Of a DNA stretch of 64,000 bases, positions 36,801 through 48,048 are shown piece after piece (position 1 is the stretch's first letter; every line of letters begins with the position of its first letter). The stretch covers positions 2,294,001 to 2,358,000 of the forward strand of contig OZ176053.1 of the NCBI GenBank assembly GCA_964247055.1, read 5' to 3'. Under the pieces are notes generated by a model. The model saw only the letters and a list, made by a program, of their open reading frames with translations. It had not been told where the DNA came from and ran no database searches. Position numbers and translations under genes: made by a program. The DNA comes from Paragordius varius (taxonomy: Eukaryota; Nematomorpha).

Positions 36801-39800
36801 GAATTCAAAAAGATGCAATATTTTTCAAGTTATAATACTTTGAAATTTTGATAAGTCTCCTATTAGCAGACTTATCACGAATGTATGTTTTTTATACAAA
36901 TATCTTACTGTCTTATGCTTACTGTCTTACTATCTTACTGTCTTACCGTCTTACTATCTTACTGTCTTACCGTCTTACTATCTTACTGTCTTACCGTCTT
37001 ACTATCTTACTGACTTATTCACATCAGTCAAAGATTTTTATATGTGTATTATTTTATTAAATTTAGGATATTTTTATTTTTAAGGCAATAGTTTATAATT
37101 TTATTTTTGGAAAATTTATGTTTTACAAGCCTTTGATCACTTCACCTATATTTTATTATATTATATAAATATCTATTTTCAAAGAAACCATATCCTGACA
37201 TATTATCGCAATATCTTATGCAGTCAAGTAATGATTATAAACAACAATTATTACCAAACACATTTTGTTTTACTTCACAAAAACAACCAGAAAAAAACAA
37301 AATGAAAAATGTCAACTACGCATCATTGCAAATGACAATAACATTTGAAGCTAATATAATTGCAAGCGAATTATTGGGTAGTTTTGGTGACAATGAGCTC
37401 TCCCCAGAATGCTTGGAGGGGGCACTCCCATACTTGAAAGGTTTTATTTTTGATTTTTAACATATTTCATCTTTTTTTGCACACTCATATATATGAAATA
37501 TTTTATATTTTGTATTTATAATTTGGATTTTACTGTACTAGCAATTTTATTTTTTTTCTGGTTTTATTGAGCTTAAAAAATCTCCTTGAATAACATTTAT
37601 TTATGTTTATAATGTAGATGCCAAAATTAAAAAATAACCCAATTAATGCGTTTTACTGGCAATTTTTTTCTCTTATAGTCATAATTATAAATACTGCTTT
37701 CGGTATTAAATCATTCATAATTTAGTAAAATATTGAAGTTTGTGCCCAACAAATTTTGTGAAAAATTGGTTAGTCTTTTTTAGTTAAAACGCCTTTTTAC
37801 TTTTTTATAGCTAAAAAATTAGTGTTGTCATTTGGCTTTACTAAAATTATAATTAGCTATAGTATATGGTGCTTTGTCCACTGAATTGACTTGATCTCAG
37901 GTTTTTTGAATATAATTTTTATTAAAATTATATGATTTAAAAAAAATATATATACATATGCTGAAATTCACCCTTAAACGATTCAAATTCATCCTAAAAT
38001 AAATTGAGTGCTTTTTAAGATTAAAAATTACTAATATTTTTCATATATTTTTTACTAAAAAAATAATAAACCATGTCATATAATATATATCATTTTAATA
38101 ATTAGTTATATTAGACCAAATAGACCGAAAACACAATTTATTTTTAGGGTAAATTTGAATTGTTTAAGGATGCATTTGAATTGTTTAAGGGTGCATTTGA
38201 ATTGTAATTGGTATATGATGTATGCGAAAATAGAAAATGGTATATGTATACCTCAATCTTATACCTCTTATTTGGCACCTATTATGTCCCCTAAATTGCA
38301 TGATGAAGTAGCTTACATGGACCGTGTAAATATTACAAAGGTAAAATATAATTTTGTTTGCTTGGTTATTTTACAATTATGATACATTGTTTAATCCATT
38401 TATTTTTGAGTTTTTAAACAAAAAAATTAGGTGATAAAGAGTGTAAACTAATGCACACATATTCCTTTTTATAATGGTAGAAAGGCTGTTTTTTAGTTTT
38501 ATTACGTGTTAAAATATAAAATTGCGCTACGCGGGGATAGGCCAAACGAGTTTACCGTAAAAACTTTTGAAAAAAATTAATCTATTTGTGCTACAGTGCA
38601 ATGCTAAAATTTCTAAAGTTAAGTTTATCATTATCTTTCGAACAAATAAATAGTGTATAAGTTGAGGTTTTTCTATATGTTTTTGTGAAAAAAAAACTTT
38701 TGTAAAGCAAAAGTATTTATGCAGAACATCTAAAATAATTCTCTGTTGTTTGGTAATTCATCAACGAATATCAAGTGCCAGCACTACACGGAGAGATGAG
38801 CAGGAGTTTGTTGATCAATTATTTTAACAGCTTGTCCGCATTAATACGATTGTTCCCGAAACCTCCTATTTTTATCGTATTAAGAGAAGTAAAAAGCCAG
38901 TTTTCCAAAAGAATTTATATTAAATAGCTGTATTATTGGATAAAAGAGGCATAAAAAATAACTTTATATAAACATACACACACTAAATTTAGCCAATACA
39001 CTTTATCGTAAAGCAATTTGGCAATATTTCAAAAACTGAGAATAAAAATTAACTTACACCCTATTTTTACGCTTTATACTCTTTTCAACCTTTAATTGGT
39101 ACGCTTTATACTCTTTTTAAAAATCATTTTGTTTCTCCTAGTTATATTTCTTATTTTTCAAAATATATACTTTATCTAAAATATTTATTTATTAAAATTT
39201 TAATAATGATTATATACAATAGTTCAAAGCATATTCCTACTCCATTAATTTGTTAGTTAAACAAAAATTATTTATTTATTAAAATAATTAATCATTAATT
39301 AGATGGCCTCTTTTTAAATGTATGAAAAGATTAAAAAATTATAATTAACAAAAATTTATTTGTCACGTTTATATTTATAATATCATATATAATTAACCAT
39401 AATCATTATATATTTAACACATGAGTAATTTGTTCTATGTATTTGAGATTGTTGAATTGAACAAAAGTGCCAAGGTCCTTACCTATCATATGTTTAGTAT
39501 TTTTATTCCTGTACAAATTTTTGGTTTTTTTATCTAAAACAAATTATTTCCTTCTCCATTATTATCTGTAAAATCTTTGCTAACACTTTGATTCAAATTG
39601 GGGTATCCAAATACCCCAGGCTAAATTTAAATTAAATTTTTTAAAAAAGTACTAAAGGAAACGGTCCCATAAATTTATGCTTCTATCCTGATACATGTTA
39701 TATAAATATGCCAAAATATCTTGATAAAATTTTGTTTTGAAAAAAAAGTTCCATCTCAAACTACTTCGACGCCATTTTTATTTTAAAAAATTTTGCAAAA

Positions 39801-42666
39801 TATCGTCTTCATTTAATTTTAAGGGTAAAACTAAAGCTTTTTTATATAAATTACAACTAACATTGATAGAAATAGAAAAAGCGGTTTATTTTGTATTATT
39901 TTTTAATTTTACAATTTGACACATGTCACGTTGGCTAAATTTTTACCTTTCGGTTTTAGCTTTAAATAATTAATATCAAATATTTTTGAATAAATTTTTT
40001 TATATACTTCGGTTTATCAATGTTATATAAGTGCAAGATTTTGCCATGGTTTCGATTCCTTCCATATTTTTTATAGAATTTAATTTTAAACAGGCCTGGG
40101 GTATTTAACTACCCCAATTTGAATCGAAGTACAAAAATGAATGTGTTGTATCCAAGTGTTAAGATGAGATTATGAAAAAATTTTGGTTATAGGCTTGAAA
40201 AAATGGTATATCTAATTTGTGATATATACTAAATGATTTACTACCTATTCGTATCTACAATAGTGAATATTTCAATATCGTTATACCGCGTAGATGAAAG
40301 CAGCTTGTTGATGAGTTTTAGGAATAATTTATAGTTTTCGCTCCTTTTTTTGGTACTAAACATTAACTATTAAATGACTTTCCAAGGGCTTTAGGTAAAC
40401 TGCTCTCTAACCACCCATCCATTTATGCATTAAATTAATTGATTGTTCCTAACAGGCTGTCCAATAGAGGGGACCAGTATCGAGCCTAGACATTTCTTAA
40501 GATTTAAACCTTCGAAAGGTAACACCAAGGTTATTGAGAGATAAATGCCACCAGCCATCTAAATAAATAAAAAATGGTGTTAACGCGTTTAAATTTAATG
40601 TGATAATTGCTAGGTCGAGCCTAAAATGAAGTTTGATATTCCGGCTTAAAAAAGATTGAACAACCCAATTTCACACCTCTTAAAATGGACAAAACCTATC
40701 ATCATAAGATTTAGTTGTATTAAAATCACCAATTATATTTCCATTGCCATTATTTGTTATTATAATAAAATAAATTATCAAGCTTTTTCAGAGTATAACT
40801 TCTGCGATTCCCATGCCGCCTTATCATGTAGCATTTATTTAATACAAAAGTAGCATTTTAGCTTTAATTTTTTTATGTTAACAATTATTTTAGTAACACC
40901 GAATTTGTATCCAAAAATAAACTTCACTCATTCTAAACATAATGGTTATCGAATTATTTTTCTTTTTTAAGACGGAAAACAGTTTCTCGCTAATTTTGAA
41001 AATTTGAACATAAAAAAAACGAAAATTTTATGATAAAAACAACATACCATTATTCTGGATTGGGTATATACAATTTACAGTTCAAATTCACCCTCGAACA
41101 ATTCAAATTCACGCTAAAAATAAATTATGTGTTTTCGAATTAATGTAATTCATTATTAATATGAAATATATCTTTATGGCATAGTTTATTATTTTTTCAG
41201 TATTATTTTAATTTGAAACAAAATTTTTATTTTTTAAAAATATATGAAATTTATGTTAAAAAAATATATATTTATTTAAGGGTATATTTGAACTATTCAG
41301 AGGGTGAAATTAAATTGTAAATAGTTTATATAGTTAGCGCTCTGGTCTTAAAATGAAAATGGTAATTCTAAATATTGGTAGTGAAAAGGAATATGGTATA
41401 TTACATTTATGCAACACAAATTTTTTCTGATAATATATCAATGTCCATCGATTTGTTTGTCGTTATTGAAACCTTTATTTGCAAGGTGAATAAATCACAT
41501 AAGAAATTGCTTTTATTTGGTGATTTCCGAATTTTTCGCGGTCCGCATGTTGGATTTATAGTAATAACCAATGCAAAATGATTTGTAATTTTAACGTATA
41601 ATTTAGACCTAAACTTGTCACATTATAGGTTGGTGGCTTAAAATCAAGCCCATCTTTTCCATGCCGCCCTCAACCAAAAATTAAAACACCAAATTTAAAT
41701 TGCGGCCAGTAAAAAGCTTTTTTCCCGATTAATTTGGATATTTATTGTGTATTGTTGTAATTAGAAAGGAGTTAATGAATTCCAATAAATCGGGGTGGGT
41801 TTAATTAAATTTATTCATTCATATCAAGCCAAAATGTGCAAATATTATTAAAACATAGTTGCATTATTATTTTTTCTTGTGCACAATGACATTTTTGGGG
41901 TAGTTTTATATCCCAAAGCTTAATCTTCTAAATAAACCACTGTTTCGAAAATTGTGTTAGTTAAATTTAATGGTCAAACATTGTTCTTTTGTATTAGATA
42001 AAAACTTAGGTTTTTGCAGCTTTTTAACTCATGGAATTTGAAATTTCGCAGCTTTTTACATGGAATTTAAAATTGGAACAGCTCCAAAACACGGTTGAAT
42101 AATCAGCTGATTTTTAAAATTGATAAATATAATGTTTTTACTAGTAAAATGTAAATTGAAAGCTTTACAAAGTTAATTTTTTGCATTTTTTAACTATAAT
42201 ATACATTTAGTTGCCTGTTGAATTAACAAGTAAAAAAAATTATACAAAAAATGGCGGTCCGAAAAGTTTAAGAGGTGGATATTTTACATTTTTAAATTTT
42301 GTTCTAAAACATTTGCCTAAAAAGCTGAGCAAAGCATATTTTTTAATATGGCCTCATACCTTAAATATTTTTTAAGATATTCAAATATCAAATCGTTTTG
42401 GGATATAAAACTGCCCCAAAAGGTAATGTCAAATTATATGTTATCTAATATTAATCTACATAAATACAAAATTATACATATAGGAAATAGTAATTTCCCA
42501 AACAAATTTTCCGAATAAATTTTACCCAATTCAAGCAATGATTAGGAAAAATTGTTAAAATGTTTAAAATCTAATTAAATATTTGTTATTGCCTGCCCAT
42601 ACATGTTGCATATCCGGTCTATAAAGCCATTTGTGTAGGGGATATCCCTACTCTACTTTATAATGC

Positions 42667-42697
<31 letters not shown>

Positions 42698-45600
42698 ATA
42701 TTATCATTATTCATCTTGACAGGATAATACATTTTATAGCCATTATGAGATGGCATTTGTTGTGCACATGGTTAAGGTTATGTTAATTTCTCCACCCCAA
42801 AAAGTATTTACTTTTACACACTTGAATCGACAAGAACTATCAACTCAAAGTAATGTACACCATGAAATAAACGATAATAATAATGGAAACGTGGAAAATG
42901 CCATAAATCATGCGTTGGAAATAAATGTTTTGTCCCAAAAAGTTATATTTTAGTTATATACAGTTACTACTCAAATTTACTCTTACCAATTCAAATTCGC
43001 CCTTGGACAATTCAAATTTACCCTTGAACAATATACCCTAAAGATAAATTAAATATTTTCGGGCTAATATAACTTATCATTAATATTAAATATTTCTTTA
43101 TGACATAGTATATTATTTTTCTAGTTATATTTCATAAACGAAATTTTATTTAAAATATAACAAAATATAAGAAATTTTTAATATTTTAAATATTTTATGG
43201 TGAATTTGAATTGTTTAAGGGTGTTGAGGTAAGTATATATATATAGATATATATTAATAAAATTAATATTTTTTTGTTTTAAAACAATAAAAATCAAGAT
43301 TAACCGTAATGCAATACACTCTTATTCGGGGGTATTAGTATTTAAGTTCAATATTTGTTTTGTCCTCTAAATTTTTGTTGAAAATATTAAAATTCGCCTG
43401 GGTCTTATTTTTCTTCTATATATATATTTCATTTACATCAAAATTTTTGATTACCATTTTTCTTTTAATATTAATCGCCACACTACCTATTAAATTGGCT
43501 TTTATTTTTATAATTACAACTCTTCAAGGTATCCCTTTTGTCTTTAAAAATTAATTTTACGCTTTAACGCCTCAAAAATTTATTTATTTATTATATCACC
43601 TTTATATCACCTTTATACGCTATTTTCTCCTTTCAAAGGAGGTAAGCGTGTTAGAGTTTTCCATTTGTTTCTATCTTGAGCTTGTTCGATATCGATACTG
43701 AGGGAATCTAGGTCTTCTTGAATGGTGGATTGCCAGGTTTTATACGGCCTTCCTTTTTTGTTTTTATTATTGGTTGAATAAGACTGTATGAGCTTGATCC
43801 AGTTTGTGTCTTGCGCTCTGTAGATGTGACCAGCCCAACGCAAACGGTATTCCCGGATAGCTGTATTAATTGGTTTAATTTTTAGAGTTTGATAGGGGAA
43901 AAATTTGGCTTGGAAATTGTATATGTTAGGGTTATGTGCGAAAAGAATGGCGTTTAGGATCTTTTGCTCACCCTTTTGCAGTAATAGTAGATTTGATTTA
44001 GTCATAGGCCATGTTTCCGTACCATATAGTATAGCAGGACGTATAGCCGTCATAAAAATTTTTGCCTTTGAGCTGAGTAAAACGTATTATTATTTATTTA
44101 TTATAGAATTAGTTTTTAGCAATTTAATAACTTTAACATCTACTTTACTTTTTTAAATATATAAATCAACCGAATTAAAATTCCTTTATCATAATTAAAA
44201 TGATTAATAAATCTTTGGCACAAAGTATGTTTTAAAATCTAAAAAAAGAAAAATTTACAATAATAATAATTAGCTTTCTTTTTTGAATCTCTTTATTGTT
44301 CGAAATAGTTTTAGCTAAAATACTTAATTTTATTCTATTATTTCATATTATGGGTTGGGTCTAATTAGAGTTTATTCATTATTTTAAACAACCCCTAAAA
44401 AAGCTTTTAATACGCGTAATATAAATTTAATAAAATGGTAAACCTAAATGTGATATATATATATATATATATATATATAATTGGAGAATTTTAACATATA
44501 TTTGATTGTTAATTGCTATATTACGCTGCTTGGGGGGGGGGTATAAAAATATCTTGATAAAATATATATATGTAATTTGATAGATATAGGAGTATCATAG
44601 TGCTTTTGGTTTAGGGGCTTCGAGGGATAAATAAAGTTATTAGCACTTTTGTAGTTATCGCTCATCAAAAAATGGCAAAATTGCATATTACATAAAAACC
44701 AAATGCTATATTTCAAATTATTAAAATATATTATAAAATATAGTATTAAGCAAATCATTATTTTTATAAACTTTAATTTTTAGATGTGGTGGCTTTGAAA
44801 CGGTTTGCCTCTCTAAAAGATTTTGTATCTTGTTTTAATGTAATCTAGATTACATGGCATCGATCAAATTTTCGCACAAAAGCATATTTTGTTTAAAAAT
44901 TTATTGTTTACTGAGGTATTGTGGAAACAGTCTAGCACCGCTTTAAGATGTTTTACAAACACCTTTTCTTTATAATTTGATTATACTGAACATTTATCAT
45001 CACCTTAGAATTTTGATAAATATACTTTCGTCTTTAAATTTATGTAAATTGTTTTTTTTACAAATCACCCATATTTCAAACATAGCTAATGAACCATTAA
45101 CTTACAATTTTAGTAGGTTATGGTAATGTTCAGCTTCATGGAATTATATATTAAAAGTATTTTTTAATATCAAGCGTTTTTACACCGTTTCGATCATTAT
45201 TCTTAAAAATAGTATGAAATAACAAATTGTTAGTTATAAATAATTTTGAGCTTGCTATATATTTATTTTTCGGAAAAATAGTAAACTATATCCCGTAATC
45301 TTGGCATTTTTGCGATTTAAAGGGGAGCTAATTTGAGATTTTGGAGGCCACACCTTGCTTTATATATATATATATAGTTTATCTGATATTTTTTGGAAAA
45401 TTAAACATTTAACATTCACCAAATAAGTTTATATCGCAAAATATGCGAAAATTTTGCCATTTCCTTATACGAAGAGTTTCGTAGCCACAAAAGTCGTAAA
45501 CCTCTCGTTGTACAAAAAATAGATGTCTTTTTGTAGTTTTTACACCCTATATCTATATACTTTTATTTTTTACTGTGATATTTTTACCCATTTCAAAAAG

Positions 45601-46843
45601 CAAACTCACCCTATTTATGAAACATAGATATAGTGGGGTTGATAAACGGTTAATTAAACATATTTTTTTCGTTTTTCAAAATAGAATGAAGATTTTACGT
45701 ATTCCACCTTATACCAGGAATGTAAATTTGAAAAAGCCAACACTGAATGCATTTGCCATGGTTTTGCTGGATTTTTTGATTGTATCCTATACAAAACAGT
45801 GAAATTAAGTAAGTTTTTTAAAGTTTTTTATTGTATTGAAAACAAAATGTAAAATACTAATTATAATATTTTTTCCTATATATCCTACCTATATGGACAC
45901 AATTGTTAAAATATAAAATAGAGTGTTTTAAAATCTCTATTTCGTATTTTAGGATGGATTCCAATTTAGGACTAAAAGTAGTTTTAGAAAAAAATTATTT
46001 GTCTTTTACGTTTTACCTTTTGTTTTGTATTTTACCATATTAATTTTGACTGTATTAATATTTTTTGATAGATAAAGAATTTGTAATTTTTATATCACAT
46101 TTTTTCCTGTAACATAATCACGTAATGATCATAAAATTTTTATTGATATATATGCTTTATTCCCATAACTTTACTACAACAAGTGTGTTAAATTATTTTT
46201 TATATAAGGTATTGTGCCTGAAACTCATACGCCAGATATGTTTAGTTGGTTTCCCATATATTTTCCCATAAAAGTAATAAAATAGGAGGAATATACGTTT
46301 TTTTTTACATTTTTATATATGAATACTTTTAATAGCTTAAATCTTCTTTGAATGTGATTTTCTCTCGAAATATACCATTTACAGTTCAAATTCACCCTTG
46401 AACAATTCACCCTAAAAATAAATTGTGTTTTCGAACTAAAATAAATCATTATTAATAATAAATATATCTTTATGGCATAGTTTATTATTTTTTCGGTATT
46501 AGTTTAATTTAAAACAAATTTTTTTATTTTTTAAAAATATTGGTAATTTTTAATCTAAAAACATATATATATATTATTTGAGGGTGAATTTAAATTTCTT
46601 AAGGGATGGTTTGGCATACTTATTTTTTTTTCACTTTGAAAAAATTGGATTTTTTTTATAAAAATAATTTATTAATATATGTATATATAGGACCCACAGA
46701 CTATACGCCATGGGGATGAAATTGGCTTAAGTATATGGCGATGCAGGAATAAATATGCTGTATGGTATGAATGGTGTCTGACAGAACCTTACGCAAGCTA
46801 TATACATAATGTTCAGGGACGTAGTTATTCTATAAGTTTGTGA
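30803..46843 (+). CDS. PRMT5: PRMT5 protein arginine methyltransferase, 17 exons
   Basis: The exons are 30803-30873, 30899-31010, 31034-31233, 31266-31384, 31466-31671, 32625-32732, 33198-33269, 33334-33411, 33626-33687, 33753-33875, 34069-34219, 37185-37440, 38234-38340, 42723-42941, 45685-45808, 46209-46273 and 46691-46843. All are GT..AG and phase-consistent, giving 741 residues (human 637). PRMT5 makes symmetric dimethylarginine on histones and Sm proteins. The order is TIM barrel, Rossmann methyltransferase, beta-barrel. Seen: 'YATFEKD' with Phe310 (the type-II-defining Phe), motif I GAGRGP (349-354), VEKNP, and the double-E loop '[15 protein letters not shown]' with Glu496/Glu505. Also 'CHGFAGFF', '[17 protein letters not shown]', '[13 protein letters not shown]' (Trp707) and a GRSYSISL end. 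Introns 1-3 are 25, 23 and 32 nt. A ~74-residue insertion lies between Asp406 and Glu496. An AATAAA follows at 46847. Several introns carry MITEs close to exons. Confidence 0.93.
32808..33161. mobile_element. 'ATTCAAATTCACCC' MITE, copy 1 (PRMT5 intron 6)
   Basis: The left arm holds about five tandem 21-bp units on 'TTCAAATTCACCCTCAAA' (32829-32940). The right arm is the inverse, ending GTAAATGGTATG. Non-coding. It is the founder-like copy with the longest repeat array of a family with about eleven copies in the right half of the window. Confidence 0.85.
34281..34537. mobile_element. 'ATTCAAATTCACCC' MITE, copy 2, decayed (PRMT5 intron 11)
   Basis: The left arm 'TTAAATTCACCCTTAAAC' and right arm 'TTTGAATTGTTCAAAG' are diverged, and the outer TATACCATTT ends are lost. 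It lies just left of the long-inverted-repeat element in the same intron. Confidence 0.6.
34581..37029 (-). mobile_element. 2.45-kb transposon with 0.8-kb inverted repeats and a Myb/SANT-like gene
   Basis: Both ends start GACTGATGTGAAT, run into an array of 8-bp units (GTAAGAYR; about 34610-34690 and 36900-37010), and continue as inverted repeats to about 35391 and 36200 with only scattered differences. The single-copy centre (about 0.8 kb) codes on the minus strand. A first exon from 36159 has '[14 protein letters not shown]', '[20 protein letters not shown]' and 'QTGNKKPP', the pattern of Myb/SANT-like DNA-binding domains found in accessory proteins of PIF/Harbinger elements. A second coding block from about 35720 to 35463 is Glu/Ile-rich with '[12 protein letters not shown]'. 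No transposase is present, so it is probably non-autonomous. A 3-bp AAA flanks both sides and could be the target duplication. It sits in PRMT5 intron 11. Confidence 0.8.
37951..38216. mobile_element. 'ATTCAAATTCACCC' MITE, copy 3, 17 bp before PRMT5 exon 13
   Basis: The left arm 'AAATTCACCCTTAAACGATT' and right arm 'GGGTGCATTTGAATTGTAAT' end at GGTAT. The exon 13 acceptor (…AAAATAG) follows within 18 bp, so the branch-point and pyrimidine region of this intron must lie in or next to the MITE. Confidence 0.7.
38400..39580. other. PRMT5 intron 13, left part; one possible decayed coding fragment
   Basis: Mostly AT-rich and unclassified. Around 38765-38935 two short plus-strand frames read '[14 protein letters not shown]' and '[20 protein letters not shown]', with a composition less AT-biased than their surroundings. 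They match no family I recognise and no PRMT5 part. They may be the relic of a mobile-element protein or chance. Confidence 0.3.
39584..40158. mobile_element. TTAA-family MITE, intact-length copy (PRMT5 intron 13)
   Basis: A 575-bp copy of the element found nested at 1243-2387, from CACTTTGATTC to CCAAGTG. The flanks are CTAA on the left and TTAA on the right. It has the same internal inverted motifs (GGGGTATCCAAATACCCC; GGGGTATTTAACTACCCC). Non-coding. Confidence 0.75.
41068..41331. mobile_element. 'ATTCAAATTCACCC' MITE, copy 4 (PRMT5 intron 13)
   Basis: The left arm 'TTCAAATTCACCCTCGAAC' is opposed to the right arm 'GGTATATTTGAACTATTCAG'. The centre is AT-rich and includes the family-typical TCTTTATGGCATAGTTTATT. 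Confidence 0.75.
41890..42428. mobile_element. 'GGGGTAGTTTTATA' family element (PRMT5 intron 13)
   Basis: Left 'TTTTTGGGGTAGTTTTATAT' and right 'GGGATATAAAACTGCCCC' form inverted ends about 540 bp apart. The body resembles 3062-3800. Non-coding. Confidence 0.65.
42957..43236. mobile_element. 'ATTCAAATTCACCC' MITE, copy 5, 15 bp after PRMT5 exon 14
   Basis: The left arm starts about 15 bp past the exon 14 donor, with 'TTCAAATTCGCCCTTGGACA' units. The right arm 'GGTGAATTTGAATTGTTTAA' ends at 43236. Confidence 0.75.
43613..44053 (-). mobile_element. LINE reverse-transcriptase C-terminal fragment (PRMT5 intron 14)
   Basis: An open minus-strand frame of 146 codons has the sequence order found at the C-terminal end of many non-LTR reverse transcriptases: '[13 protein letters not shown]', 'QKILNAILF', '[16 protein letters not shown]', '[20 protein letters not shown]' and '[10 protein letters not shown]'. 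Upstream RT motifs are missing, which fits the usual 5' truncation of LINEs. It is inserted antisense to PRMT5. The open frame suggests a fairly recent insertion. The clade was not determined (RTE- or CR1-like). Confidence 0.85.
44555..44830. repeat. Dispersed repeat, third copy of 'GGCTCCGAAAGTCTC' family
   Basis: Matches 25670-25910 and 890-1100 through 'CATAGTGCTTTTGGTTT', 'GTTATTAGCACTTTTGT' and 'TTTAATTTTTAGATGTGGTG'. An inverted partial copy is seen at about 45330-45500 ('AATTTTGCCATTTCC'). It follows a run of ten G at 44532. Confidence 0.55.
46371..46615. mobile_element. 'ATTCAAATTCACCC' MITE, copy 6 (PRMT5 intron 16)
   Basis: Starts TATACCATTTACAGTTC and continues 'AAATTCACCCTTGAACAATT'. 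The right arm 'GAGGGTGAATTTAAATTTC' is partly decayed. Confidence 0.8.
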
Positions 46844-46852
46844 TAAAATAAA

Positions 46853-48048
46853 TTGGATTAAATCATTTTTCTTGTACTAATCATGGGAGGAAATTTTGAA
46901 AATTTTTTTTACCTGTAAAATAATAAATGATCAAGTTTTTATTTATCCTGAATATCTATTTTTAGTTGTAAAAATAATATTTATATATTTAGTGCAAAAG
47001 GCATAGCGGGCACACATTTTTTACTCAAGAAATATATATCGGCATTCATTAAATAATTTATTAGGTTTCACACGTAAAACTGTAAACTGACAATATCAAT
47101 GTTTTTACTATAGTTTGTCAGGGTAGACTTAGAGCCAAAAAAATTTAAAATATATCAATTTTACTAAGATTTTGTGAGCATATTTTACAAATTATGGGTT
47201 TATTTCGGGGGGGGGGGGTATTGGACACTCCGCTTTAGTGTATTATTATAACAGGAGACACCACCATAATTAAAGAGGTCGTTGTTTGCCCAACAATTGT
47301 TAGCTTACAAACTTTTTGAGCGAAATAACTTGCGATCGAGACAGTAGTCTTTGTAAGAATCGATTGTACAAAATTCAATTACAAAATATATAATTCTACC
47401 CCCTTAAAAATCCAATAGTTTAGAGTTTTTTGTTTCCTTTTTTTTTAAAGGGTAAGGACTTAAATTGTATCCAATTTTGTCAAGGCTGCCCAGGGCTGAC
47501 ATTGATGATGGAAAAATTGCATAGTTTCGGGGTTTGAACTAAGGCACGGAGTGTAAGAGTCCGGCGCCCTACCTACTATACCATCACGCCTTTATTGTGT
47601 AATTAAATAAAAAAGGAAACTATTCAGATATTTATTGCATTGATATAATATAACTCTTTTGGTATATATTCATATAAAAAACACCAATTTTGAAAGTGTA
47701 TTTTGGACATGATTAAATATTATGATAATACTAATATATTTAATGTGTGGTATGGTGACATACAAATAAATATAATATTAAGTATTTACAAGCTTAAGTT
47801 ATTTCATAAATAAAGCATTTGAACGAAAAAAAGATCACATTTTAAAAGAGTTTCATTAAAACATTTTTTTGAATACATAATAACTTTACAAGCCAAAATA
47901 AATTTTAACTAATATAAATTATTAGAGAATACAAGTAAATAATTAGCTCTCGTTAAATAAATATATAAAACTTAAGTTTGCAATCCAAAATATTTGTAAA
48001 AAAAGTCGTGTTAATTTTGCTTTTCCATTTCTTTCCCTCCTCTCTCAT
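46853..48048. other. PRMT5-sHSP intergenic region with a SINE
   Basis: Both flanking genes end here (tail to tail). Besides the tRNA-derived SINE (47455-47592) and a 12-G run at 47207-47218, the sequence is AT-rich and shows no gene. Confidence 0.6.
47455..47592 (-). mobile_element. tRNA-derived SINE (Lys-like head)
   Basis: On the minus strand the head starts GGCGTGATGG at 47590. It has a consensus A box TGGTATAGTAGG (47583-47572), an anticodon-arm-like GGACTCTTACACTCC with CTT, and a B box GTTCAAACC (47539-47531). The 3' side does not pair with the 5' acceptor strand, so it is not a functional tRNA. It runs instead into a body 'GTCAGCCCTGGGCAGCC'. This is the structure of a tRNA-derived SINE with a pol III internal promoter. 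Confidence 0.75.

Noticed and set aside
34581-37029. Polinton or other virus-like element, suggested by long inverted repeats
   Set aside because: Only 2.45 kb, with no capsid, polymerase or integrase-like sequence; the only gene is Myb/SANT-like.
43905-44156. Plus-strand open frame over the LINE fragment
   Set aside because: It overlaps the clearly reverse-transcriptase-like minus-strand frame and has no similarity of its own.
47520-47590. tRNA gene on the minus strand
   Set aside because: A and B boxes are present but the acceptor stem does not pair and the anticodon arm is irregular; a SINE head explains it better.
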